22,352 nucleotides of DNA from Candidatus Hydrogenedentota bacterium (lineage in GTDB: Bacteria > Hydrogenedentota > Hydrogenedentia > Hydrogenedentales > SLHB01): contig JAPLKX010000344.1 in the NCBI GenBank assembly GCA_026387845.1, positions 1 through 22,352 of the forward strand. Direction: 5' to 3'. This document shows, in pieces, positions 14,439 through 22,117 of this stretch (position 1 is the first letter of the stretch; each line of letters starts with the position of its first letter). Both the position numbers and the translations under genes were made by a program. A model generated the notes under the pieces. That model saw only the letters and a list, made by a program, of their open reading frames with translations, searched no databases and was not told where the DNA came from.

Positions 14439-15703
14439 GCTCCCGCCTCCGGCCTTGACGGCATCCAGAAGTTGTCCCGCCGGTCTTTGGGCGCATACAG
14501 CAGGAAATGATGCGGCGGGCGGTCAGGGGGTTCATAGGAGACACAGTAAAGGACGTAGTCGCCGCCTTCTGTGGCGTAGGCAAAAGGCCGGGCGCAAAAC
14601 GGGTTTTCGGGCAGTTGCGGCAGGTACTGTGGAACCAGATCGGAGAGCGATTGGGGATAACCGCCACGGTCACGGCGGAACAACTCGAGGGCCACTACGA
14701 TCGATAGCCCGTCGGCCGTACCAAAGAATTCGCTGTTACACACGCGGAACTGCGAAAACAACTCGCCGGACAAATAGGTCTCTCTAAACTTTGGATGCTC
14801 GCGCAGATCATCTTCGTACTGCCGTTGAGTCATGCAACTGGTTTTGCGAATGTACGCTTCCTGCCGATACAACGCCTTTTTCAGTTGCGCAATCCGGGCT
14901 TTCCAAAAAACCCGCACCGGCCAGATTTCTTTGTCCGCCAGGGGTCCCAGCGACGTGGCATAGACACGGCGGATATCGCGGTCGATGGCGGTCAACGGCG
15001 GTTTCCAGCCGGCACGCAACTGCCCAAGCCACGCCGCGATTTTGTGCTGATGGTCCGCCGACGCCTTACGGATGACCTCCACGGCCTCCACTTGCGAATG
15101 GGATCGTTTCACGCCATCGGTTCCCAGCAGGCACGAAAGGCGCATCGCGTTGTGAAGATGGGCGCAGGCGTCTTGATTCGGGTCTTCCGAGCATGGGCGT
15201 ATCCGGGCCTGTGCAAGAGAGAGTTCCACCAGTCGAAACAGTCTGTCCTGATCTTCTCTCAGTTCCCTTTGTGAGGTGCTGTCAAACGAATGCGGCGGAT
15301 AGAGAAACCAAGGCTTGTCAAATGCAGGGGGGATCGCGTTGAGGGCCGGCAGACATTTGTCCATGTACTCGATCAGGACTGGGTCGTCGTCCGGCCGCCG
15401 GATATTGAGCATCTGGCCCAGGGAATCGTCTTCCGGGGTGTAATAGTAATCCCAACCTTGCTCGTCTTTGAGTTTGAGATCCGGTGGCGACTCCGGGAGC
15501 AGCTTTGCCGCCTCAGCCAGCACGTAATAGGCGTTGTTTTCCGTATCGGTGCGTTTGTTTGTAACTTCCGCCGGTTCATCAACGATCATGTTTAACGGCT
15601 GTCTGAGGTTGGCCAGCACGACCAAAACGCCCACGCCGCCAAACAGCAAGAAGACGACCACCAGGTGGCGGCGGCTCAATCGTTTGCCGACTCGTCTTGT
15701 CAC
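14435..15703 (-). CDS. Array-6: membrane-anchored paralogue with GspG-like C-terminus
   Basis: The protein has 422 residues. I place the start at the GTG that overlaps the TGA of array-5 (GTGA) with GGGAG at 6-nt spacing; the frame is open further upstream but lies inside array-5. It has a basic end (TRRVGKRLSRRH), a membrane helix, TENNAYYVLAEAAKLLP, RPDDDPVLIEYMDKCLP, FLYPP, the cysteine pair in RPCSEDPNQDAC, and DHQHKIAAWL. The C-terminal module at about 326-422 has DGLSIVVALELFRRDRGGYP, VPQYLPQLPENPF and LYC, followed by FLLYAPKDRRD. The Asp-Gly that other members have after PF/PY is replaced by Cys-Ala here. Function unknown. Confidence 0.85.
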   Translation of the reverse strand: MTRRVGKRLSRRHLVVVFLLFGGVGVLVVLANLRQPLNMIVDEPAEVTNKRTDTENNAYYVLAEAAKLLPESPPDLKLKDEQGWDYYYTPEDDSLGQMLNIRRPDDDPVLIEYMDKCLPALNAIPPAFDKPWFLYPPHSFDSTSQRELREDQDRLFRLVELSLAQARIRPCSEDPNQDACAHLHNAMRLSCLLGTDGVKRSHSQVEAVEVIRKASADHQHKIAAWLGQLRAGWKPPLTAIDRDIRRVYATSLGPLADKEIWPVRVFWKARIAQLKKALYRQEAYIRKTSCMTQRQYEDDLREHPKFRETYLSGELFSQFRVCNSEFFGTADGLSIVVALELFRRDRGGYPQSLSDLVPQYLPQLPENPFCARPFAYATEGGDYVLYCVSYEPPDRPPHHFLLYAPKDRRDNFWMPSRPEAGA

Positions 15704-16944
15704 TGTGTTCTCCCGGGATTGCGCGCCCCTCTGGCCTGCCTCCCCGATAAGATGGCCCGCTGGTCTTTCGGCGCGTACACAAGAAAAAGCGGAGACCTCC
15801 CGCGGGGGCCGCCCCCACAACGCAAAACATACGTGCCGTCCGCGGGTGCGTACGTGAAACCTTGCCCATCATATGGGTTCTTGGGCAGTTCAGGCACGTA
15901 CTGCGGAACGAGCGCGTCGAGAGCTTCGGGATACGCGCCCCGGTCGCGCCGATACGATTCCAAAGCCACGACAAGCAATAATCCGTCCACTCCCGCAAAG
16001 AACGAGCTGTTCGGAGCGATGTACAGCGTCCCCAATCCCCACGAGTCGAAATTGAGAAACTCCGGGTGTTCTTTCCTGTACTGGTCGTACTGGAAGTAAG
16101 TCATGCCGGCGGCTTGTCGAACGTCTTGTTCATGCTGATACATATTCTTCTTTAACCGGTTAACGCCGAAGGCTGTAATAAACCTGCGGAGCAGAGAGTA
16201 ATTGTTTTCCTCAGGTGGGTGGGTCAAATGATAAATGCTCCTCAAATTCTCGTCAATGCCGATTTCCGGCGGGTGCCACTTGCCGCGGAACTGTAAAAGC
16301 CACTCGGCTATCTTGCGCTGATGATCCGGGGAAGCCTTCTGAATAACGGCTGCCGCTTCCGGAACAGACGGGAATCGGGCGCTGCCGCCGTGTTGATTCA
16401 TACTCGAGATACGCCCGGTGTCGTAAAGAAATGCGCAGGCATCCTCGCTGGGGTCTTCCGAGCATGAATGAACTAAGGCCTGCGCGAAACAGACCGTCTG
16501 CAGGCGCCAAAGCTTTTTCGGTGTTTCGTTTCTTTCGGAAAGGTCGACGGCCGGGTCGGCTCCATAAAGGAACCAGGGTTTTTCTACCGCTTTCAGCGCA
16601 TGCTCGACGGCCGGTCGCGATTTGTGGATATACTCGAGCAGGAGCGGGTCGTCGTCTGGGCGGTCAATCTCCAGGATGCTGCCCGCCGAATCGGGCTCCG
16701 GCCCGTAAGCAGGTTGGAGTGGCGGGGGCGGCGCCGGGAGCATTTCCACCGCTTCCATGACGATGTAATAGGCGTTGTTCTGTTTGTCCAACCTTTTTTG
16801 GGTAGTCTCCGGCGCTTCATGAAGCGGCAAGTTAACCGGCGCCCGCAGGTTGGCCATGACGATCAAGACACCAATACCGCCAAACAGCAGGAAGACCACA
16901 ACGAGGTGGCGTCGGCTCCAGCTTTTAGAGGCTTGTTTTGCCAC
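15700..16944 (-). CDS. Array-5: membrane-anchored paralogue with GspG-like C-terminus
   Basis: The protein has 414 residues. The GTG at 16944 is preferred because GGAGG lies 7 nt before it; an ATG at 16965 would add seven residues with a poor ribosome site. The start overlaps the end of array-4 by 20 nt. It has WSRRH before the helix, RLDKQNNAYYIVMEAVEMLP, RPDDDPLLLEYIHKSRP, FLYGADP, the cysteine pair in HSCSEDPSEDAC, and DHQRKIAEWL. AAGMTYFQYDQYRKEHPEF is nearly identical to array-4. The C-terminal module at about 315-414 has DGLLLVVALESYRRDRGAYP, VPELPKNPYDGQGF and LRC, then FLVYAPKDQR. Array-4 and array-5 form a close pair. Function unknown. Confidence 0.85.
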   Translation of the reverse strand: MAKQASKSWSRRHLVVVFLLFGGIGVLIVMANLRAPVNLPLHEAPETTQKRLDKQNNAYYIVMEAVEMLPAPPPPLQPAYGPEPDSAGSILEIDRPDDDPLLLEYIHKSRPAVEHALKAVEKPWFLYGADPAVDLSERNETPKKLWRLQTVCFAQALVHSCSEDPSEDACAFLYDTGRISSMNQHGGSARFPSVPEAAAVIQKASPDHQRKIAEWLLQFRGKWHPPEIGIDENLRSIYHLTHPPEENNYSLLRRFITAFGVNRLKKNMYQHEQDVRQAAGMTYFQYDQYRKEHPEFLNFDSWGLGTLYIAPNSSFFAGVDGLLLVVALESYRRDRGAYPEALDALVPQYVPELPKNPYDGQGFTYAPADGTYVLRCGGGPRGRSPLFLVYAPKDQRAILSGRQARGARNPGRTQ

Positions 16945-18220
16945 GCTGCTGCCTCCGGACAGCATGCTTTTCTTCGTCCAGTTTATGCCAATAGGTTTTT
17001 CGCTGGTCTGTTGGGGCGTAAATCAGGAAATGCTGGTACGCTTCCCATGTTTCCCCGGAGCGGTATCCGCCCACGCAATGTAACAGAAAGGATCCGCCGG
17101 AGCGCGTGTAGTCGAAACCCTGCCCATCGAACGGGTTCTTGGGCAGTTCCGGCATGTATTGCGGGACGAGCGGGGTCAAGGATTCGGGATACTCACCGTG
17201 GTCGCACCGATACGATTCCAACTCCGCTACAATCAGCAATCCATCAACGGTGGCGAAAAAGGAACTGTTGGAGGGAAGGAAGGGCGTATCCAGGCCGCCG
17301 ATATCGGCGTCGAGGAAGTCCGGATGCTCTTTCCGGTATTGATCGTACTGGAAGTAAGTCATTGCGGCGGCTTGGCGGATCTCTTTTTCATGGCTAAACA
17401 CGTTCCTCTTTATCCGGTTGATCGGGGCGTTGGCAATCAGCTTAAGGACTTCCGGCAGCTTTCGCATGTCGGGCACTGAAATGTGGTAGATGCAGCGCAG
17501 CTCCTCATCAATGGCTATCTCGGGGAAGCGCCACTCGTCGCGGAATTGAGTAAGCCACTGGGCGATCCTGCGCTGATGTTCGGGAAACGCCTTCCGGATG
17601 ATGTCGGCTGTCTCGGGCGCCGAAAAATGGAGACCGCCGGTTGTATTAATCATTCGCGAAATGCGCGCGGTATCGTACAGAAAGACACAAGCGTCTGATT
17701 CCGGGTCTTCCGAACAAGAATGAATCATCGCCTGAGCAAAACAAACCGACACAAGCCGCCACAGCCCTCGCCGTTGCTCGCCTCTGACCGTGAGATCGCC
17801 GATCGGTTCTGTTGGATACAGGAACCAGGATTTCTCAACAGCGTTCAGGGCGTGCTCAATTGCCGGGCCCGATTTTTGCACATATTCGAGCAGGAGCGGG
17901 TCGTCGTCCGGCCGCTTGATATCCAGTATGCCGCCGACAGAATCATCCTCGGGTTTGTAGACGTCAGAGAAACCCTTCTCGTCTTTGAGTACAAGCGGCG
18001 TGGGCGGCGCCGGAAGCAGATTGGCCGCCTCTTCCAGCACATAATAGGCGTTGTTCTGTTTATCCAGGCGTTTTGCGGTAAGTTCCGGCGGTTCGTTGAG
18101 CGGCAAATTCACCGGCGGCCGCAACTTGGCCATAACGATCAAAACGGCCATTCCGCCAAACAACAGGAAAACGATCGCCAGATGGCGGCGGCGAATTCGT
18201 TTAGCGGGCCTTTTTGTCAC
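16925..18220 (-). CDS. Array-4: membrane-anchored paralogue with GspG-like C-terminus
   Basis: The protein has 431 residues, the longest member. The GTG start overlaps the TGA of array-3 by 4 nt and has GGAGAA 6 nt upstream. A strongly basic N-terminus (TKRPAKRIRRRH) precedes the helix (about 13-30). Conserved points are RLDKQNNAYYVLEEAANLLP, RPDDDPLLLEYVQKSGP, FLYPTEP, the cysteine pair in HSCSEDPESDAC, and EHQRRIAQWL. The C-terminal module begins at about 321 (DGLLIVAELESYRCDHGEYP, MPELPKNPFDGQGF, LHC, FLIYAPTDQR). A charged tail of about 20 residues follows, absent from other members. Function unknown. Confidence 0.85.
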   Translation of the reverse strand: MTKRPAKRIRRRHLAIVFLLFGGMAVLIVMAKLRPPVNLPLNEPPELTAKRLDKQNNAYYVLEEAANLLPAPPTPLVLKDEKGFSDVYKPEDDSVGGILDIKRPDDDPLLLEYVQKSGPAIEHALNAVEKSWFLYPTEPIGDLTVRGEQRRGLWRLVSVCFAQAMIHSCSEDPESDACVFLYDTARISRMINTTGGLHFSAPETADIIRKAFPEHQRRIAQWLTQFRDEWRFPEIAIDEELRCIYHISVPDMRKLPEVLKLIANAPINRIKRNVFSHEKEIRQAAAMTYFQYDQYRKEHPDFLDADIGGLDTPFLPSNSSFFATVDGLLIVAELESYRCDHGEYPESLTPLVPQYMPELPKNPFDGQGFDYTRSGGSFLLHCVGGYRSGETWEAYQHFLIYAPTDQRKTYWHKLDEEKHAVRRQQRGKTSL

Positions 18221-19470
18221 TTCGACTTCTCCAGCGGTTCCAGTTTGCGGGCAAAAACCGTCTTGTCATTGGAGTCGGAATGGTTGAGGAGCCGATAACC
18301 GCCGGTCCCTCGCTCGTACAGGTACGTCACACCCCGATCGGCATACACATCGTCCGGAAGCGTCGCGACATAACCGGGCACTAACTCTTGCAGCGATGCG
18401 GGAAACTCCCCGCGGCCGTGGCGATAAAGCTCGATCGCCAGTATCAGGATCGAGCCGTTCATTAATCTGTTCCACGAGGCATTGAAGCGCACGTTCGATG
18501 CAAGACTGAACCCGAAATAATAGCCCGCTTCGAACTTCAATACGATCGGGTCCTGCCCGGCGAGTTGCTCGAACTCGTTGGGGTACATGTACGCCGTCTT
18601 GAACGCATAATCGAAGTGGCGCATAAACAACGTCCGATAGCGGAGGTATGTGGCGGCCTCGAGCGGATGCAAGATGCTGCCTTCTTTCTTGAGCGAATCG
18701 AGAAAGATCTTGTGCTGGCGAAGGTCAAACTCGATCTTCTCGCGGGACGGCCGCTGTCGCGCCTGGATCAGCACGGCCCAATCGAGCAATTGGCGCTGGT
18801 GTTCGGGCAGCAATCGCGGCAGGGTGTCAAAAACCGTGGAAGTGTGCACATACGCGTAATCGAGTAGGGAGGCTTCGTGCATCCGGGCCACGAGTTCAAA
18901 TGAATCCCGCACGACGCCGACGCTCTCGGCGCTCGAGCCGGTCTGGCCGCTCAGGATGAATGCGTGCGTAAACAGGAGCGGCAAGAGAGATCGAACCTTG
19001 TCGAAATACGGATCCCTGCCGATGCCGGGGTGGCTGAAGAATTTGCTCTCCGGATCGGATGCCTCGGGTGGAAGCAGGATGAACGGTTTTGCAAGGACTT
19101 CGCGGACGCGCGGAACGAGCTTGGAACCCGATGCGAGGTACTCGACCAAGATGGGATCGTCATCGGGCCGGCCGACCCCAATCCGGCTGCCCAGCGACCC
19201 CGGCTCAGCCCGGTAATACCCCACGGTGGAGGGGTCGTCGGGCAGGGGTCCCCACGCGGCCTGTGGTGGGTCGGGAGTTTCGGCCAGGATCTGCTCGAGC
19301 AGGTACCAGCCATTGTTCTCTCGGTCGGCGCGCCGCGCGGCCATCTCGGCGGATTCCGGCGGGATGGCGTTGCGGGGGAAAAGCCGCGTGGCTGTGACAG
19401 CGAGCGCGGCAAGGGCGAAAATCACAATCACGAGGAAAACGTTGCGGCGCGCGTGCGACCTGCGTTTCAT
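18217..19470 (-). CDS. Array-3: divergent paralogue lacking the cysteine pair
   Basis: The protein has 417 residues. I take the ATG beginning MKRRSHARRN, with GGAGAA 9 nt upstream; a longer frame from 19524 is unlikely. After the helix come RADRENNGWYLLEQILAETP and RPDDDPILVEYLASGSK, then FILLPPEASDP and EHQRQLLDWAVLIQARQRP. Where array-4 to array-8 have CS-DP-DAC this one reads ILSGQTGSSAES, and the C-terminal LxC is LLN. The C-terminal module is recognisable (about 335-417: LILAIELYRHGRGEFP, LVPGYVATLPDDVY) but diverged. A 60-nt gap with a small palindrome separates it from array-2. Function unknown. Confidence 0.82.
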   Translation of the reverse strand: MKRRSHARRNVFLVIVIFALAALAVTATRLFPRNAIPPESAEMAARRADRENNGWYLLEQILAETPDPPQAAWGPLPDDPSTVGYYRAEPGSLGSRIGVGRPDDDPILVEYLASGSKLVPRVREVLAKPFILLPPEASDPESKFFSHPGIGRDPYFDKVRSLLPLLFTHAFILSGQTGSSAESVGVVRDSFELVARMHEASLLDYAYVHTSTVFDTLPRLLPEHQRQLLDWAVLIQARQRPSREKIEFDLRQHKIFLDSLKKEGSILHPLEAATYLRYRTLFMRHFDYAFKTAYMYPNEFEQLAGQDPIVLKFEAGYYFGFSLASNVRFNASWNRLMNGSILILAIELYRHGRGEFPASLQELVPGYVATLPDDVYADRGVTYLYERGTGGYRLLNHSDSNDKTVFARKLEPLEKSK

Positions 19471-19494
19471 AGTGACTTGTTCTCCAAAGAGTCC

Positions 19495-19508
19495 GCTTGT
19501 AGACAAGC
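19495..19508. promoter_or_regulatory. Short palindrome between array-2 and array-3
   Basis: GCTTGT-AG-ACAAGC is a 14-bp inverted repeat in the 60-nt gap before array-3. The 2-nt centre is too small for a hairpin loop, so a protein binding site is more likely than a terminator, if it means anything. Confidence 0.25.
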
Positions 19509-19530
19509 TAGCACACACAAACACGCTGTT

Positions 19531-20778
19531 TCAGCCGGGCGCCGTTGCGGTTGGCGCCGGCGCCAACCTGATGATAACGTCGCGGGCACCGCCGCCGTCC
19601 TCTTGGTCAGGCCCGCAACTGTACAAGACATAATCCGCTCCCTGCCCTTTGTAAATGAACGGTTTGCCCGTAAAGGGATCAACGGGGAGGCGGACAAAAT
19701 AAGGCCGGAGCGATTCGAGCGACTCCGGATACTGGCCGTTGGCGCGCCGATGAATCTCGAGCGCGGCGGCAATCGCGAGGCCGTCGATTTGTGCGAGCCA
19801 TTGTGAGTGTACATACGAAAGCTGGCGGTATGATAGTAGGCCGCCCTCGTCCGATAAAGCTTTCAATCCGGGGTGCTGATTTTCAAACTCGGGCAACCGA
19901 TAGAGTTCGACACCCGCGACGCCGATGTACGCGTCATGATAGCGCCGCAAGGCGGCTTTTAGCCGCGCCGTGGTAAACGCATAGACCGCGGCCTGGCCCG
20001 GGTGGCGTCCCACCTCGCGCCAGTCGACGTCCACCTTTTGAGTATCAAACTGCCGGATAGTATGTTCAACGCACCTGTAGGGCGGCCTGAGTGACTGGCG
20101 GAACAGGGCCAGCCAGTCCAGCGTCTGGCGCAGGCGCCGCGGGCTCATGCTTCTGAACAGCGGCGCCAGTTCCGGGGCCAGTTGACGGCAATAGGGATGG
20201 TAATCGGAGCTGATCATGTATTCGAGCCGCAGAACGTCCCGGATCAAACCCGCAACCTCTCCGCCACGTCCCGGCGAAGCCGCTTCGACACGGGCGGTTG
20301 CCTCGAGAAGATTGGTAAAACGCGCAAGCGCCGCCCTCGATTCATGCCTCCGCTCGTCGGCGTCATCGGTCATTGGGAACATCAGGTCCGGCTTGAGCAG
20401 CGCCTCGCGCGCCTTGTCGATTGCGGGCCGGCACTTGGCCAAGTAATCCATCAGCACCGCATCATCCGGCCGCGTGGCCCACACCATCCTGGCCAGCGAT
20501 TCCGGCACAGGCGCATATTGTTTCACAAAACGGCCGCCGGGCCCGTCTGGGTACTGCACCGACGGCGGCGGCAGGGGCAACAACTGCACGGCGTCTTGCA
20601 GCGCGTACCAGGCGTTGCGGTCACGGTCGAAGCGCAGCGCTGTCACTTCGGGCGATTCCGGCGGCAGAATAGGCCCGCGCGATTGACTAACACGCGCCAG
20701 CACAAGAAGGATCGCCATGCCAAGAAAACAAACGACCACGAACGCTACGTTGCGCCGGGCCGACCGTGCCTTGGCCAC
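19531..20778 (-). CDS. Array-2: divergent paralogue with the clearest pseudopilin-like end
   Basis: The protein has 415 residues, starting at a GTG with AGGAGG at 10-nt spacing. The N-terminus KARSARRN precedes the helix (about 11-28). Conserved points are RFDRDRNAWYALQDAVQLLPLPPP and RPDDAVLMDYLAKCRPAIDKAR (one Asp fewer than most members), FPMTDD and LRQTLDWLALFRQSLRPP. It has no cysteine pair. The C-terminal module at 326-415 (DGLAIAAALEIHRRANGQYP, RLPVDPFTGKPFIY, YVLYSCGPDQEDGG) is the best match to the GspG end, in which LPxDPWG and YDLLSxGPDG occur in the same order. It lies 46 nt downstream of array-1 and 60 nt upstream of array-3. Function unknown. Confidence 0.83.
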   Translation of the reverse strand: MAKARSARRNVAFVVVCFLGMAILLVLARVSQSRGPILPPESPEVTALRFDRDRNAWYALQDAVQLLPLPPPSVQYPDGPGGRFVKQYAPVPESLARMVWATRPDDAVLMDYLAKCRPAIDKAREALLKPDLMFPMTDDADERRHESRAALARFTNLLEATARVEAASPGRGGEVAGLIRDVLRLEYMISSDYHPYCRQLAPELAPLFRSMSPRRLRQTLDWLALFRQSLRPPYRCVEHTIRQFDTQKVDVDWREVGRHPGQAAVYAFTTARLKAALRRYHDAYIGVAGVELYRLPEFENQHPGLKALSDEGGLLSYRQLSYVHSQWLAQIDGLAIAAALEIHRRANGQYPESLESLRPYFVRLPVDPFTGKPFIYKGQGADYVLYSCGPDQEDGGGARDVIIRLAPAPTATAPG

Positions 20779-20824
20779 CTGTTCACATCCTCCTGTTCAC
20801 TGAATAAGCGCGCGCGCGTGGCAT

Positions 20825-22057
20825 CTATTCTGCCCCCGGGGGTATATGAATGAGGACATCTGTGGAGTGGTATCGGTGGCCGCCCTGGTCGCGGCCGCAG
20901 AAACCTGTGGCGTAGAGGCGGTAGTCATCGCCTTCGCGCCGGTAGATAAACGGCTGGCCGGAAAAGGGGTCCGTGGGCGGTTTGGGCACGTAATCCGGCG
21001 CCAGGTCATCGAGCGACTCCGGATACTGCCCTCTGTCGCGCTTATACTGTTCGATCGCCAGGAGAGCGCACAATCCGTCGATTTCCGTCAGATAGAAACT
21101 ATTACTCCTGCAGATTTGTTCGAGGGACAGATCGAAATACTCAAGGTTAGCCGCGTCGGCCAGCGCGCGATTCTTTCTCTCCCACTCACGGTACTGCGAC
21201 AACGTGTAGCCGCAGACTTCCTGCAGCGTGCTGTAATTTCTGGCCAGGAGCGGCCGGGCCCGGACCGCGCGCAGGTTCTGATCCACCGCCTGGATAAAAG
21301 GCACTCGAACGTACAGCGCCCGTGAACTTCGCCGCGCCTCAAAGATGCGCAGTTTGGTATCGAGCAAGAACTTCGGCGGCTGCCATTGGGCGCGAAACTC
21401 GAGGAGGGCCGGCAACAACCGGGTCTGAAATCCAGGTGGACACTGTCTGATGAGGGCGGCGCGGGCCGAGATTCCCGAGGCCATATAAAAGCCCACTTCA
21501 AGTTCATCTATGAAGCGCCAGTGAAGATGGTAGTAGTCCACAACGCCTTGGACGGCGTCACCCACATCGGCGCCCCCCTCGGCATCATCAACAGCGACGA
21601 GAAACATGCGAGTCGCTAAAGGAAGAAGCTTGTAACCATCGTCATAGTAGAGGAAAGGTTCTTCTCGAAGCCTTTTCCAGTCTATGGGAACGAGAAGGTG
21701 GGGCATCTGCAGATGTTTTCGCGCAGTAGCGACCGCGGGGCGCGACCCTTCGATAACCGCAGCAATTTCCGGCGCGTCTTCCTTTAGATATACGTCCAGG
21801 AGTTCGGCCCGAGGGCCTTTCTCGAAATCCATGTCGCTGATTTGGGTGGTCAACGCGACAGGAGGAAGCATCTTGAGCGCCGCGGCAAGCTGAAAATAGG
21901 CATTGTCGCTGGACAGGCGGATTTTGCTGATCTCTTCCGGTTCGGGGCTAATCACCGGAGGGCCGCCAAACGATTTCATAAAAAAGATGAGCGCGCCCGT
22001 CAGGACAAACAGAACCGCCACCGCAATGGCGTTGCGCCGCGCCTTTAATTTGGCCAT
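20825..22057 (-). CDS. Array-1: first and most divergent paralogue
   Basis: The protein has 410 residues. I take the ATG beginning MAKLKARRN; the frame extends to 22117 but would overlap the upstream gene. The helix is at about 10-27. SSDNAYFQLAAALKMLPP corresponds to the NNAYY motif. The RPDDD motif is lost (YLKEDAPEIAAVIEGSRP in its place) and there is no cysteine pair. The middle part retains FQTRLLPALLEFRAQWQPP. The C-terminal module at 321-410 is well kept (DGLCALLAIEQYKRDRGQYP, DPFSGQPFIY, YRLYATGFCG) and ends VLIHIPPGAE, like array-7 and array-8. It starts 56 nt after the phosphodiesterase stop, behind a possible promoter. Function unknown. Confidence 0.83.
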   Translation of the reverse strand: MAKLKARRNAIAVAVLFVLTGALIFFMKSFGGPPVISPEPEEISKIRLSSDNAYFQLAAALKMLPPVALTTQISDMDFEKGPRAELLDVYLKEDAPEIAAVIEGSRPAVATARKHLQMPHLLVPIDWKRLREEPFLYYDDGYKLLPLATRMFLVAVDDAEGGADVGDAVQGVVDYYHLHWRFIDELEVGFYMASGISARAALIRQCPPGFQTRLLPALLEFRAQWQPPKFLLDTKLRIFEARRSSRALYVRVPFIQAVDQNLRAVRARPLLARNYSTLQEVCGYTLSQYREWERKNRALADAANLEYFDLSLEQICRSNSFYLTEIDGLCALLAIEQYKRDRGQYPESLDDLAPDYVPKPPTDPFSGQPFIYRREGDDYRLYATGFCGRDQGGHRYHSTDVLIHIPPGAE

Positions 22058-22087
22058 GGGACTCTGCGCCCCCCTGATGTTCACGCC

Positions 22088-22117
22088 ATTATGAATTCGC
22101 ACCGCAAGTAAATTCAA
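22088..22117 (-). promoter_or_regulatory. Putative promoter of the eight-gene array
   Basis: On the minus strand TTGAAT, an 18-nt spacer and CATAAT lie about 30 nt before the array-1 start. The -35 box overlaps the stop codon of the upstream phosphodiesterase gene. If real, the array can be transcribed apart from that gene. Confidence 0.35.

Noticed and set aside
14435..15820. Longer N-termini for array-6 (to 15820), array-8 (to 13314), array-3 (to 19524) and array-1 (to 22117)
   Set aside because: The extra residues precede the basic tail and membrane helix, lie inside or against the upstream gene, and do not align among the paralogues. The shorter starts do align, and several have ribosome sites.
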